NCBI RefSeq assembly: GCF_031834615.1
Contig: NZ_CP115543.1
Span: 2,305,001 to 2,369,000, forward strand
Reading direction: 5' to 3'
DNA from: Stenotrophomonas aracearum
GTDB lineage: Bacteria > Pseudomonadota > Gammaproteobacteria > Xanthomonadales > Xanthomonadaceae
Length of the DNA: 64,000 bases
Part shown: in pieces, positions 34,144-43,375 of the stretch
How the letters are laid out: each line of letters starts with the position of its first letter
Position numbering within the stretch: position 1 is the first letter of the stretch
Translations under genes and position numbers: made by a program
Notes under the pieces: model-generated
Databases searched by the model: none
Told to the model about the DNA's origin: nothing
Seen by the model: only the letters and a program-made list of their open reading frames with translations

Positions 34144-37100
34144 ATGCAGCGTGTGCCTTTCGTGTCACGATCCACCGCCCCGGCGACCAGGTGGCGATGG
34201 GCGTGCGGCTGGCTGCTCGCGGCGGCGTTGTGCCTGATGTCCATGCTGCCCGCCGCAGCGACCTCACTGTCTGACTACGAACACAGCGCATGGCGGGTCG
34301 GCCAGGGCGCGCCCGGCGATATCTGGGACATCGCCCAACTGGCCGACAACCGTCTGCTGCTGGCCACCGGTGCCGGCCTGTACCGCTTCGATGGGCGCCA
34401 GTTCGAACGCGTAGCGCCGCCCAATGGCGGTTCCTTTCCCTCGGCGAACATGACCTCGTTGGCCGTCGACGCGGACGGCACGATCTGGATCGCCTACTAC
34501 AACGGGAGCATTACCCGTCTCGACGCACATGGCGCGCGCGACTTCGGCATCCGCGAGGGGCTGCGTCCGGGATTGATTCCGCGCCTGCAGCGCGACGCCA
34601 GCGGCCGTCTGTGGGCGGCCTCCGACGCCGGCCTGCGCTGGTTCGACGGCGCACGCTGGCGCGCGCCCACCGCAGCCATGGGCATCGGCGACGTCGCCGC
34701 GCACTGGGCGCTGCGCGACCACCGGGGCACCCTGTGGCTGCTCGCCGGCGGTGAGCTGTGGCGGCTGCGCGCGCGTGCCACCCGCTTCGAACGTCTTGGC
34801 CTGGCCGTCTCCGCGTTCTCCTCGCTTGCGCTGCGCGGCGACGGCCAGCTGTGGTTGGCAGATCGCCAGCGCGGGATCATGCCGGTTGCGGATGCACGTG
34901 GCCTGCTCCCCGCCACGCAGCGCGAGGCACGGCGCCTGCCGGGGCTGCTTGCGGGGCGAATCCAGTTTGCCGCCGACGGCAGCCTGTGGGGCAGCTTTGT
35001 CGCCAACGGCGGCATCTTCCATGTCACCGATGACGACCGCGGGCAGCGTTTTGACCGCTTCGATGCCCCGCAGGGCCTGGCCTCCACCACCGCCGGTCCG
35101 CTGCTTCAGGACCGCGAGGGCAACCTCTGGGTCGGCACCAACCTCGGGCTCAACCGCTTCCGCGAACACCAGGTGCATGCGCTGGTCCTGCCCGATCCGG
35201 GCGATCCGCTGCGTTCGCTGTACCGCGCCCCCGACGGCGAGGTGTTCGGCCATGGGGTCGACCTGCAGCCGCTGGCGCTGCGCCGCGCCCTGCGCGACGC
35301 CACGCCTGCGGTGCAACGGGACGCGGCACGGGCCACCCTGCAGCCACTCTGGCTGGGCGACTGGAGCGCGATCGTGCGGATCGTGGACGGCCAGCGGCAG
35401 GCGCTGTCACCGCCAGGCTTTCCGGTGCCGCACGAACTACGCGCGTTGCTGCCGCTCGGTCGGGCCGAAGCCTGGTTCTGCCTGGGCAGCGACACGCTGC
35501 TGCAGTACCGCGCGGGGCGCTGGATTCGCGATCCGTCACTGCCGCGCCAGGCCTGCACCGCGCTGGCCGCCGGCCGCCACGGCCAGCGCCTGATCGGCTA
35601 TCCGGACGGCACCCTGCGCGTCGGCAGCGGCGGCCGCTACCGCCACTACACCGGTGCCGACGGACTGGACGTCGGGCCGGTCACCGCCACCGCGTACGCC
35701 GGCAACAGGATCTGGGTAGCCGGCGAGAACGGGTTGGCCCTGCTCGGCCACGACGGGCGCTTCCGCACCGCGCGCGCCGCCGGCGATGGCCTGTTCGAAG
35801 GCATCACCGGCATCGTCCGCGACGCGCGTGGCCGCTACTGGTTCAACGGCAGCCGTGGACTGGTCCGGGCCGAGGCCGCGGACTTCGAGCGCGCGGTCGA
35901 TGCCGGTCGCGAAACCGCGCCGCGCCTGTTCGACACGCCCGATGGCATGCCCGGCATCGCGACACAGGCCAGCCCGGTGCCCAGCGCGGTGCTGGCCGCC
36001 GACGGCCTGCTCTGGCTGGCCACCAACCAGGGGCTGGCCTGGCTCGACACGCAGAAGGTGCGCGCCGACGCGCCGCCGCTGGTGCCCCGGATCGGCGCGT
36101 TGTCCTCGGCCGGCACCCAGCAACCGCTCCGCGACGGGCTGCAGCTGCCACCGGGTACCGCGCAGCTGCAGATCGACTACCAGGCGGTGTCGCTGTCGCG
36201 GCCCGAACGTGTGCGCTACCAGCACCGTCTGGTGGGCCTGGACGACGAGTGGCAGGACGCGGGCAACCTGACCCGCGCGTTCTATACCAACCTGCCACCC
36301 GGCGCCTATCGCTTCGAGGTGCGCGCCGCCAACGAAGACCAGGTCTGGAGCACAGCGCTGGCCCAGCGCAGCTTCCGCATTGCCCCACTGTGGTACCAGA
36401 CCCTGTGGTTCGGTGCCGCCTGCGTGCTGGCCATGCTGGCGTTGCTCGGGCTGGCCATGCGCCTGCGCAGCCGCAGCCTGACCCTGCTGGTGCGCGCGCG
36501 CCTGAAGGAACGCCACGCCGAGCGCGAGCGGATCGCGCGCGAGCTGCACGACACCCTGCTGCAGGGCACCCAGGGGTTGATCCTGCGACTGCACGCGGTG
36601 AGCCATTCCCCGCAGGCCACGCCCGCCGTCCGCGCCGCGCTGGAAGCGGCCATGCAGCAGGCCGAACAGGCGCTCGGCGAAGCGCGCGAGCGGGTGCGAC
36701 TGCTGCGCGACGGCAGCACCGACTACCAGGACCTGGGCGCAGCGCTGGTACAGGTCTACGGCGAACGCGCCGACGAGCTCGACAGCCCGGCGCTGCGCCT
36801 CAACATCGAAGGCACCCCACGGCCGCTGCGCCACGACGCCGCCGAAGAAGTGTTCCTGATCGGCCGCGAAGCCCTGCTCAACGCGTTGCAGCACGCCTCG
36901 GCGGCCGCCGTCGATATCGAACTGGCTTACGCAAGGCGCGGACTGCGCCTGCACATCAGGGATAATGGCAGCGGCCTGCCGCAGCAGTTGCCTGACGACC
37001 GCTGGGGCCTGGTCGGCATGCGCGAGCGCGCCGAACGCCTGGGCGCGCGGCTGCGCTTGTGGTCGCGCCCGCAGATCGGTACCGAAATCGCACTGTTCCT

Positions 37101-37173
37101 GCCTGGCGAGCGCATCTATCGCCATCACCGCCGGCGCTGGCGCTGGCGGCGCACTACCGGAGAGACCGCATGA
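34144..37173 (+). CDS. Sensor histidine kinase with beta-propeller and Y_Y_Y periplasmic domains
   Basis: A 1009-residue membrane kinase. An N-terminal hydrophobic signal (about residues 18-38) leads to a periplasmic region of repeated two-strand units (GDIWDIAQLADNRLLLATGAGLYRFDG, DREGNLWVGTNLGLNRF), the Reg_prop propeller. A Y_Y_Y domain is near 676-745, then a membrane helix near 756-775. The dimerisation/phosphoacceptor region has ERIARELHDTLLQGTQGL with His802 (HisKA_3), then the ATPase domain from about 905 (GREALLNALQHA, DNGSGLP, WGLVGMRERAERLG). It probably senses a sugar or aromatic compound and phosphorylates the next gene product; stop and start overlap (ATGA). Confidence 0.9.
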   Translation: MQRVPFVSRSTAPATRWRWACGWLLAAALCLMSMLPAAATSLSDYEHSAWRVGQGAPGDIWDIAQLADNRLLLATGAGLYRFDGRQFERVAPPNGGSFPSANMTSLAVDADGTIWIAYYNGSITRLDAHGARDFGIREGLRPGLIPRLQRDASGRLWAASDAGLRWFDGARWRAPTAAMGIGDVAAHWALRDHRGTLWLLAGGELWRLRARATRFERLGLAVSAFSSLALRGDGQLWLADRQRGIMPVADARGLLPATQREARRLPGLLAGRIQFAADGSLWGSFVANGGIFHVTDDDRGQRFDRFDAPQGLASTTAGPLLQDREGNLWVGTNLGLNRFREHQVHALVLPDPGDPLRSLYRAPDGEVFGHGVDLQPLALRRALRDATPAVQRDAARATLQPLWLGDWSAIVRIVDGQRQALSPPGFPVPHELRALLPLGRAEAWFCLGSDTLLQYRAGRWIRDPSLPRQACTALAAGRHGQRLIGYPDGTLRVGSGGRYRHYTGADGLDVGPVTATAYAGNRIWVAGENGLALLGHDGRFRTARAAGDGLFEGITGIVRDARGRYWFNGSRGLVRAEAADFERAVDAGRETAPRLFDTPDGMPGIATQASPVPSAVLAADGLLWLATNQGLAWLDTQKVRADAPPLVPRIGALSSAGTQQPLRDGLQLPPGTAQLQIDYQAVSLSRPERVRYQHRLVGLDDEWQDAGNLTRAFYTNLPPGAYRFEVRAANEDQVWSTALAQRSFRIAPLWYQTLWFGAACVLAMLALLGLAMRLRSRSLTLLVRARLKERHAERERIARELHDTLLQGTQGLILRLHAVSHSPQATPAVRAALEAAMQQAEQALGEARERVRLLRDGSTDYQDLGAALVQVYGERADELDSPALRLNIEGTPRPLRHDAAEEVFLIGREALLNALQHASAAAVDIELAYARRGLRLHIRDNGSGLPQQLPDDRWGLVGMRERAERLGARLRLWSRPQIGTEIALFLPGERIYRHHRRRWRWRRTTGETA

Positions 37174-37829
37174 CCGCTGCATCCACGCCCATCGGCATCC
37201 TGGTGGTCGACGACCATCCCCTGCTGCGCGACGGCCTGGCCGCACTGCTCGGCCTGCAGCCGGACATGCACCTGCTCGGCGAAGCCGCCGACGGCGAAGA
37301 GGCCGTGGCGCAGTTCCTGGCCCTGCGGCCGGACGTGGTGCTGATGGACCTGCAGCTCCCTGGGGTGGACGGGGTGGAGGCCATCACCCGGATCCGCCAG
37401 CACGACCCGCGCGCCCGGATCATCGTGCTCACCACCTACCGCGGCGATGTCCGCGCGGTGCGTGCCCTGCAGGCCGGGGCGAGCGGCTATCTGCTCAAGG
37501 ACATGCTGCGCCACGAGCTGGTCGACACCATCCGCACCGTGCACAGCGGCAAGCGCGCCGGCATTCCCGCACCGCTGGCGGCCAGCATCGCCGCGCACGT
37601 GGTCGAAGACAGCCTCTCGCCGCGCGAAACCGAAGTGCTGGGGCATGTGGCCGGCGGGCGCTCGAACAAGGGCATCGGCGAGCGCATGCACATCTCCGAG
37701 CAGACCGTGAAGGCGCACATGAAGAACATCATGGAGAAGCTCGGCGCCCGCGACCGCACCCACGCGGTCACCCTGGCCCTGAAGCGGGGCATCATCAGCC
37801 TCGACGACACGGCCGAACCAGCAACATGA
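37170..37829 (+). CDS. LuxR/NarL-type response regulator
   Basis: A 219-residue regulator. The receiver domain has DDHPLLRDGL, the phosphoacceptor Asp60 in VVLMDLQLPGVDG, Thr in VLTTY and Lys in GYLLKDM. The output helix-turn-helix is LSPRETEVLGHVAGGRSNKGIGERMHISEQTVKAHMKNIMEKLGARDR. It overlaps the sensor gene by 4 bases and should be its partner. Likely targets are the divergent hydrolase/porin operon, inferred from position. A SMAG repeat follows the stop. Confidence 0.92.
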   Translation: MTAASTPIGILVVDDHPLLRDGLAALLGLQPDMHLLGEAADGEEAVAQFLALRPDVVLMDLQLPGVDGVEAITRIRQHDPRARIIVLTTYRGDVRAVRALQAGASGYLLKDMLRHELVDTIRTVHSGKRAGIPAPLAASIAAHVVEDSLSPRETEVLGHVAGGRSNKGIGERMHISEQTVKAHMKNIMEKLGARDRTHAVTLALKRGIISLDDTAEPAT

Positions 37830-37840
37830 CGCGGGAACCC

Positions 37841-37862
37841 GTAGTGCCGGCCGCCGGCCGGC
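37841..37862 (+). repeat. SMAG/REP palindrome
   Basis: GTAG plus stem GCCGGCC/GGCCGGC with loop GCC, the same 22 bases as the copy at 19874. It lies between convergent genes and may act as a bidirectional transcript end. Confidence 0.85.
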
Positions 37863-37885
37863 AACCAGGCAACGCCTGACTGCCC

Positions 37886-39079
37886 CTACCGCCGACGCAC
37901 CACGAAACTCATCCCGGCCGTCACCACCGCCAACATCGCCACCCCGGTCCACCCGAAGTGCGCCAGCATCACCGCCCCCAGCGCCCCACCTGCGGCCATG
38001 CCCAGGAATACCCCGGTGAACAGCAGCGCATTGAGCCGGCTGCGCGCTTCCGGCGCCAGCCCATAGACCAGCGTCTGGTGCGAGACCAGCGCCGCCTGGA
38101 ACCCGAAGTCGAACACCACCGCGCTGATTGCCAGCAACGGCAGGATCGCGGCGTTCGGCAGCCACGGGTCCAGCAGCAGCAACGCGAACCCGGCCAGCGC
38201 GATCAGGATCGCGATGCGCGCCACCGCATGGCTGCCCAAGCGGTCCGCCCAGCGCCCGGCAAGCGGCGCGGCCAGCGCACCGGCGGCCCCGGCGATGCCG
38301 AACGCCCCGGCCACCGCGCTGCCCAGCTCGAAACGCGTGTGCAGCATCACCGCCAGGGTCGACCAGAATGCACTGAAGCCCACCGCCAGCAGGCCCTGCG
38401 CATACACCGCACGCCGCAGCGGCGGCTGCCCGCGCCACAGCCCGAACAACGAGCGCAGCAACGCCGGATAGCCCAGCTTCGTGGTCGGCGCCATGTGCGG
38501 CAGCTCGCGCGCCAGGGCCAGCGCCATCAGCACCACCGAGCCGGCCGCGAAGCCGAACATCGCGCGCCAGCCCAGCCACTGTGCGACCAGCCCGCTGGCC
38601 ACCCGTGACAACAGGATGCCCAGCAGCAGGCCGGTCATCACCTTGCCGACCACCGCGCCGCGATGCGCCTCCGGTGCCAGCGTTGCCGCGGCCGGCACCA
38701 CGTCCTGTGCGACCGTGGCCATCAGCCCGATCAGCAGGCTGGCCAGCAGCAGCGTCGGCAGGTTGCCGGCGATGGCGGCGAAGGTCAGCGCCGCCGCGAG
38801 CACCAGCGACTTCACCAGGATCAGCCGACGGCGGTCGAAGCGGTCGCCCAGCGGTGCCAGCAGCAGGATGCCCAGCGCGTACCCCAGCTGGGTGAGCGTG
38901 GGCACCATGCCGGTGGCCTGCTCGCTGCTGCCCAGGCCGCCGCTGATGACGCCCAGCATGGGCTGGCTGTAATAGATGGAAGCGACCGAGAAACCAGCGC
39001 CGGCCGCGAGCGAGACGATCAATCGTGCAGGCACGCCGTGTGAGGCGTGCGAGACGGTGGGGATATGCGTGGTGGACAT
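37886..39079 (-). CDS. MFS transporter of the YgaY/drug-export type
   Basis: A 397-residue transporter with about 12 hydrophobic segments: ASIYYSQPMLGVISGGLGSSEQATGMVPTLTQLGYALGILLLAPLGDRFDRRRLIL, VAQDVVPAAATLAPEAHRGAVVGKVMTGLLLGILLSRVASG. These are typical of the YnfM/YgaY-like MFS exporters often controlled by an adjacent divergent LysR. The substrate is unknown. The divergent LysR gene starts 96 bp away, so shared regulation is expected. Confidence 0.85.
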   Translation of the reverse strand: MSTTHIPTVSHASHGVPARLIVSLAAGAGFSVASIYYSQPMLGVISGGLGSSEQATGMVPTLTQLGYALGILLLAPLGDRFDRRRLILVKSLVLAAALTFAAIAGNLPTLLLASLLIGLMATVAQDVVPAAATLAPEAHRGAVVGKVMTGLLLGILLSRVASGLVAQWLGWRAMFGFAAGSVVLMALALARELPHMAPTTKLGYPALLRSLFGLWRGQPPLRRAVYAQGLLAVGFSAFWSTLAVMLHTRFELGSAVAGAFGIAGAAGALAAPLAGRWADRLGSHAVARIAILIALAGFALLLLDPWLPNAAILPLLAISAVVFDFGFQAALVSHQTLVYGLAPEARSRLNALLFTGVFLGMAAGGALGAVMLAHFGWTGVAMLAVVTAGMSFVVRRR

Positions 39080-39160
39080 GAGCCACTCCAGGCAGAGAGA
39101 GAATGCCGCAAGGTTCCTCTCTGGCCGCCGCTACGTGTAGTAGGCTTGAGTACATATCCA

Positions 39161-39179
39161 TCATACGAAGGTTGTATGA
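39161..39179 (+). promoter_or_regulatory. Inverted repeat over the LysR start codon
   Basis: TCATAC (39161-39166) and GTATGA (39174-39179) are perfect inverted arms 7 bp apart; the right arm contains the LysR ATG at 39176. TAC-N7-GTA fits a LysR-type palindrome, so autoregulation is likely. The same 96 bp also serve the divergent MFS gene. Confidence 0.5.
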
Positions 39180-40126
39180 CCACACCGTCCCCTGCCGCCG
39201 GCGCGGACCGGATCGACCTGCTGCATACCTTCGTCCGCATCGTCGAAAGCGGCAGCCTGTCGGCCGCTGCCGTGCAGCTGGGCACCACCCAGCCCACCGT
39301 CAGCCGACGCCTGCAGACCCTGGAACGGCTGTTCGGCCTGCACCTGATCCAGCGCTCCACCCACCAGATGACCCTCACCGAGGATGGCGAGCGCTGCTAC
39401 GCCCATGCCCGCGCGCTGGTGGACGACTGGGACGCCATCCAGGCCGACCTGCGCGGCGAGGTCGACGCGCCGCGCGGGCGCCTGCGCGTGGTGGTGCCGC
39501 ATGCGTTCGGCCAGGCCCAGTTGCTGGAGCCGATGCTGCAGTTCATGGCGCGCCACCCGCAGGTGACCCTGGAATGGATGCTGGAAGACAGCCCGGTGGA
39601 CTTCATCGCCGATGGCATCGACTGTGCGATCCGGGTCGGCGGCGTCGATGCGCCGCAACTGGTCGCGGTGCCGCTGGCCGAAGTGCCGCGCATCGTGATT
39701 GCCGCCCCGTCGCTGCTGGGCACGGCAGACCCGCACGACCCCGCCCTGTTGCCGGGCCTGCCGTGGATCGCGCTGACCACGTTCTACCGCGAGCGCTTCA
39801 GCCTGCTGCCGGCCGACGACGGCCCGGCCCTGCGGGTGGACATCCAACCGCGCCTGCTCACCGACAACCTGTTCGTGGTGCGCCGCGCGGCGGTGTCTGG
39901 GCTGGGCGCGGCGGTCGTGTCGGCGTGGCTGGTGGCCGACGACCTGCGTGAGGGCCGTCTGCTGCAGCTGGTGCCCGGCTGGGAGGCGCCGCCGCTGCCG
40001 GTGCACCTGGTGTACCCGGCCGCGCGGCAGATTCCCACTCGCCTGCGCGCCTTCATCGACAGCATGAAGGCCAGCCTGCCGTACACCCACGGGATGCGTT
40101 CGTTGCCTTTGCCATCCCGCGCCTGA
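39176..40126 (+). CDS. LysR-family transcriptional regulator
   Basis: A 316-residue regulator with the N-terminal HTH LLHTFVRIVESGSLSAAAVQLGTTQPTVSRRLQTLERLFGLHLIQRSTHQMTLTEDG and a LysR substrate-binding domain (GRLRVVVPHAFGQAQLLEPML, DGIDCAIRVGGVDAPQLVAVPLAEV). It is divergent from the MFS gene at 37886-39079 and probably controls it. ATG at 39176 lies within an inverted repeat; there is no strong Shine-Dalgarno (GAAGGTTGT). Confidence 0.88.
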   Translation: MTTPSPAAGADRIDLLHTFVRIVESGSLSAAAVQLGTTQPTVSRRLQTLERLFGLHLIQRSTHQMTLTEDGERCYAHARALVDDWDAIQADLRGEVDAPRGRLRVVVPHAFGQAQLLEPMLQFMARHPQVTLEWMLEDSPVDFIADGIDCAIRVGGVDAPQLVAVPLAEVPRIVIAAPSLLGTADPHDPALLPGLPWIALTTFYRERFSLLPADDGPALRVDIQPRLLTDNLFVVRRAAVSGLGAAVVSAWLVADDLREGRLLQLVPGWEAPPLPVHLVYPAARQIPTRLRAFIDSMKASLPYTHGMRSLPLPSRA

Positions 40127-40130
40127 CGCA

Positions 40131-40154
40131 CAGCCGGGCAGAGCCCGGCGCTAC
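40131..40154 (-). repeat. SMAG/REP palindrome, minus orientation
   Basis: Stem GCCGGGC/GCCCGGC with loop AGA and terminal CTAC (GTAG on the minus strand), just after the LysR gene and before the mntH promoter. It pairs with the plus-orientation copy at 41528 on the other side of mntH. Confidence 0.8.
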
Positions 40155-40174
40155 AGAATTTGCACAGACTGCAT

Positions 40175-40194
40175 AACATAGCCTCTGCTATATT
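40175..40194 (+). promoter_or_regulatory. MntR box overlapping an extended -10
   Basis: AACATAGCCTCTGCTATATT is an inverted repeat AACATAGC-N4-GCTATATT with one mismatch, like the MntR operator of E. coli mntH. Its right half contains TGCTATATT, an extended -10 (TATATT at 40189-40194), so manganese-bound MntR would block the polymerase. The expected transcription start is at or near the ATG at 40201. Confidence 0.75.
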
Positions 40195-40200
40195 CGAGGC

Positions 40201-41514
40201 ATGAGCGCGCACCCCACCACCCCAACCGCCAGCCTCGGTGAAATGCACGCCAGCGTCGCCGTACCCAGCGGCGGCCACTGGTGGTTCCGGCTGCTCGCCT
40301 TCCTCGGGCCGGGCTACATGGTCTCCGTGGGCTACATGGACCCGGGCAACTGGGCCACCGACATCGCCGGCGGCGCACAGTTCGGCTACCTGCTGCTCTC
40401 GGTGATCCTGCTCTCCAACCTGATGGCGATCGTGCTGCAGGGGCTGTCGGCGCGGCTGGGCATCGCCACCGGGCGCGACCTGGCGCAATCCTGCCGCGAC
40501 CATTTTTCCAAGCCGGTGAACCTGTGCCTGTGGTTGCTGTGCGAGCTCGCGATCATCGCCTGCGACCTGGCCGAGGTGATCGGCACCGCCATCGCACTGA
40601 AGCTGCTGTTCGGCCTGCCCCTGCTGATGGGCGCGATCATCACCGCGGTGGACGTGGTATTGGTGCTGTGGCTGATGAACCGCGGCTTCCGTGCGCTGGA
40701 AGCGTTCGTGATCGCGCTGCTGCTGGTGATCTTCGCCTGCTTCGCGATCCAGATCGCGCTGGCCGCACCGCCGCTGCACGCGGTGCTGGGCGGGTTCATC
40801 CCGCGCGCCGAAGTGGTGACCAACCCGCATGCGCTGTACCTGGCGATCGGCATCATCGGCGCCACGGTGATGCCGCACAACCTGTACCTGCATTCGTCCA
40901 TCGTGCAGACCCGCGCCTACCCGCGCACCGACCCTGGGCGGCGCAGCGCGCTGCGCTGGGCGGTGACCGACAGCACCATGGCGCTGATGCTGGCGTTGTT
41001 CATCAATGCCGCGATCCTGATCCTGGCGGCGGCGGTGTTCCATGCCAACGGCCGCACCGATGTGCAGGAGATCGAACAAGCTTACGAACTGCTGGCGCCG
41101 ATGCTGGGGGTCGGCATTGCCTCCACGCTGTTTGCAGTGGCGTTGCTGGCCTCGGGGATCAATTCCACGGTGACCGCCACGCTGGCCGGGCAGATCGTGA
41201 TGGAAGGCTTCCTGCGCCTGCGAATCGCACCGTGGGCACGACGGTTGATCACCCGGGGCATCGCCATCGTGCCGGTGGTGATCGTGACCGCCATTTACGG
41301 CGAACAGGGCACGGCCCGGCTGCTGGTGCTGAGCCAGGTGGTGCTCTCGATGCAGCTTCCGTTCGCGGTGATCCCGCTGGTGATGTTCGTGGGCGACAAG
41401 GCGCGGATGGGCGCGCTGGTGGCGCCCCGCTGGTTGCTGGGGTTGGCGTGGGTGATCGGTGCGGTGATCGTGTTGTTGAATGTGAAATTGTTGGTAGGGT
41501 TCTTTGGGGGTTGA
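40201..41514 (+). CDS. mntH: Nramp-family Mn2+:H+ symporter
   Basis: A 437-residue transporter with about 11 hydrophobic segments. The metal-binding motifs are present: DPGN at residues 47-50 ([11 protein letters not shown]) and MPHN at 224-227 ([13 protein letters not shown]). [25 protein letters not shown] matches helix 8-9 of Nramp proteins. It imports Mn2+ (and Fe2+) into the cytoplasm. An MntR-type box precedes it. The extended -10 lies only 6 bases before the ATG, suggesting a leaderless transcript; a second ATG at codon 15 is the alternative start. Confidence 0.94.
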   Translation: MSAHPTTPTASLGEMHASVAVPSGGHWWFRLLAFLGPGYMVSVGYMDPGNWATDIAGGAQFGYLLLSVILLSNLMAIVLQGLSARLGIATGRDLAQSCRDHFSKPVNLCLWLLCELAIIACDLAEVIGTAIALKLLFGLPLLMGAIITAVDVVLVLWLMNRGFRALEAFVIALLLVIFACFAIQIALAAPPLHAVLGGFIPRAEVVTNPHALYLAIGIIGATVMPHNLYLHSSIVQTRAYPRTDPGRRSALRWAVTDSTMALMLALFINAAILILAAAVFHANGRTDVQEIEQAYELLAPMLGVGIASTLFAVALLASGINSTVTATLAGQIVMEGFLRLRIAPWARRLITRGIAIVPVVIVTAIYGEQGTARLLVLSQVVLSMQLPFAVIPLVMFVGDKARMGALVAPRWLLGLAWVIGAVIVLLNVKLLVGFFGG

Positions 41515-41527
41515 ACGAAGAAACGCC

Positions 41528-41549
41528 GTAGCGCCGGGCTCTGCCCGGC
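41528..41549 (+). repeat. SMAG/REP palindrome, plus orientation
   Basis: GTAG followed by stem GCCGGGC/GCCCGGC with loop TCT, 13 bp after the mntH stop. Likely an mRNA-end or REP element. It faces away from the copy at 40131. Confidence 0.8.
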
Positions 41550-41615
41550 CGCTCTTGACCTCAATCACGGTTGAGGTGGCAGGATGCGCCATAACCCATC
41601 CAACGAATCCACCCC

Positions 41616-42443
41616 ATGCCCTCCACCCCTCCCACCCAACACGATCTCTGGAATGGCCCGGCCGGCGATGCCTGGGTGCAGGCGCAGTCGCTGCTCGATG
41701 GCATGTTCGCCGGTTTCGTCTCGGTTCTTGCCGACCCCGTCGACCCCGCCGCACACGTACTGGACGTTGGCTGCGGCACCGGGGCACTGTGCCTGGCCAT
41801 CGCTTCCCGGCTCGGGCCGGACGGACGCTGCGGCGGCGTCGACATTTCCGCCCCGATGATTGACGTCGCGCGCGAACGCGCACGGTCTGCAGGCCAATCC
41901 ATCGACTTCACCGTGGCCGATGCCGAACAGCACGCCTTCGCCCCCGCCAGCCTGGACCGCATCGTCTCGCGCTTCGGGGTGATGTTCTTCAACGATCCCG
42001 TGCAGGCCTTCGCCAACCTGCGGCGCGCCCTGCGCAGCGGCGGCAGCCTGCATGCCATCGCCTGGCGCGGCCCGGCCGACAACCCGTTCATGACCACTGC
42101 CGAGCGCGTCGCCGCGCCGCTGCTGACCCTGCCTGCGCGTGCGGAAGGCGGGCCCGGCCAGTTTGCGTTTGCCGATGCGGACAAAGTGCGGGGGATTCTG
42201 AAGGACGCCGGTTGGAAGGACATCCAGATCACGCAATTGGACGTCGAATGCAGCATCCCGGCAGACCAGCTGCCCACCTACGTCTCATTGCTGGGCCCGG
42301 TCGGCCAGGCGCTGCGCGCGGCCGATCTGGCGCCAGCCGACCGCACCCGGATCCTGCAGACGGTGGTCGATGCGTTCGCGCCGTTCGTGCAGGGCGACAA
42401 CGTGGTGTTCAACGCCGCGTGCTGGTCGATCCGCGCGGTGTAG
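41616..42443 (+). CDS. Class I SAM-dependent methyltransferase
   Basis: A 275-residue methyltransferase. Motif I is VLDVGCGTGALCLAIA, followed by acidic GGVDISAPMIDVARERA, FTVADAEQHAF, and the post-motif strand DRIVSRFGVMFFNDPVQAFANLRRALRSGG. The sequence resembles the UbiE-like group of small-molecule methyltransferases; the substrate is unknown. It starts ATGCCCTCCACC at 41616. No close operon partner; the downstream unit starts 130 bp later after a candidate operator. Confidence 0.83.
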   Translation: MPSTPPTQHDLWNGPAGDAWVQAQSLLDGMFAGFVSVLADPVDPAAHVLDVGCGTGALCLAIASRLGPDGRCGGVDISAPMIDVARERARSAGQSIDFTVADAEQHAFAPASLDRIVSRFGVMFFNDPVQAFANLRRALRSGGSLHAIAWRGPADNPFMTTAERVAAPLLTLPARAEGGPGQFAFADADKVRGILKDAGWKDIQITQLDVECSIPADQLPTYVSLLGPVGQALRAADLAPADRTRILQTVVDAFAPFVQGDNVVFNAACWSIRAV

Positions 42444-42464
42444 GCCGCGCCGCGCGCCGTAACC

Positions 42465-42476
42465 GGTAAAAATACC
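42465..42476 (+). promoter_or_regulatory. Palindrome GTA-N4-TAC, site A
   Basis: GGTAAAAATACC is a perfect palindrome in GC-rich DNA, ending 98 bp before the DUF2092 gene at 42574. The inner ten bases GTAAAAATAC recur exactly, in the same orientation to the gene, at site C (52707-52720). GTAACT lies 25 bp downstream of its first G, at -10 distance. Confidence 0.55.
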
Positions 42477-42573
42477 TAGGGCGGCTCGGTGTAACTCCGG
42501 TTGTCGGCCCGGCAGCGGGTGCGCACAGTGGGGCATGGCCGGTGGTAGGGGCCATCACCCACAGGAGAGCCCC

Positions 42574-43374
42574 ATGCGCCGGTCCCGTTCCTGCCTGTTG
42601 TTGGCCCTGTTGCTGGCTGCGCCGTGGGCGTGGTCGACGGCAGTCGCCGCGCCACCCACCGCCAGCGAAACCGTGGGCGCAGCCACCCGGGACCCGGATG
42701 CGATTGCCGCGCTGGAGCGCATGGGCAAGGCGCTGCGTGCGCTGCCGCAGTTCACCCTGGCGGCCACCACGCGCACCGAGTATGTGCTCGATGATGGCCA
42801 GAAGCTGGCGTTGGCCGGTACGGTGGACTACAAGGTGCTGGGCCCGGACCGTTTCTTCGTCGAAATCCGCAGCGACCACCAGCACCGCCAGCTGTTCTAC
42901 GACGGCCATACGCTGACGATTGCCTCGCCTGCGCAGAAGTTCTACGCGCAGGTCGAGAACCTGGATCGCAGCAGCCAGGCGCTGCTGAGCGACTCGGCCA
43001 CCCAGCTGGGCATCGAGTTCCCGCTGGCGGATCTGTTCCTGTGGGGCACGCCGGGATTCCCGACCGAGCGCATCGATTCGGCGCTGTTCGTCGGCACAGA
43101 ACGCATCGACGAACAGCCCACCCGCCACTATGCGTTCCGCCAACCGGGGGTGGACTGGCAGGTGTGGATCTCCGACACCACCCGGCTGCCACTGCAGCTG
43201 TTAATCACCAGCCATTCCGATCCGGCGCTGCCCAGCTATCTGGCGACGTTGAACTGGGACACGAAACGCAGCGTGGCCGCCAATGACCTGGTGTTCCGAC
43301 CGGACGGTGCCACCCGCATCGTGTTCGTGCCGGTTGCCGTCGCGTCCGACGACACCGTCACGGGAGGCCAGTGA
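42574..43374 (+). CDS. DUF2092 family secreted protein
   Basis: A 266-residue exported protein. A signal peptide (MRRSRSCLLLALLLAAPWAWSTAVAA) precedes a domain with DPDAIAALERMGKALRALPQFTLAATTRTEYVLDDGQKLALAGTVDYKVLGPDRFFVEI and PLADLFLWG, which I recognise as DUF2092. It looks like a periplasmic lipid- or ligand-binding barrel but the function is unknown. AGGAGAGCCCC precedes the ATG. A paralogue with the same motifs lies at 48903-49724. The next gene, also duplicated, starts 2 bp after the stop. Confidence 0.8.
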   Translation: MRRSRSCLLLALLLAAPWAWSTAVAAPPTASETVGAATRDPDAIAALERMGKALRALPQFTLAATTRTEYVLDDGQKLALAGTVDYKVLGPDRFFVEIRSDHQHRQLFYDGHTLTIASPAQKFYAQVENLDRSSQALLSDSATQLGIEFPLADLFLWGTPGFPTERIDSALFVGTERIDEQPTRHYAFRQPGVDWQVWISDTTRLPLQLLITSHSDPALPSYLATLNWDTKRSVAANDLVFRPDGATRIVFVPVAVASDDTVTGGQ

Positions 43375-43375
43375 C

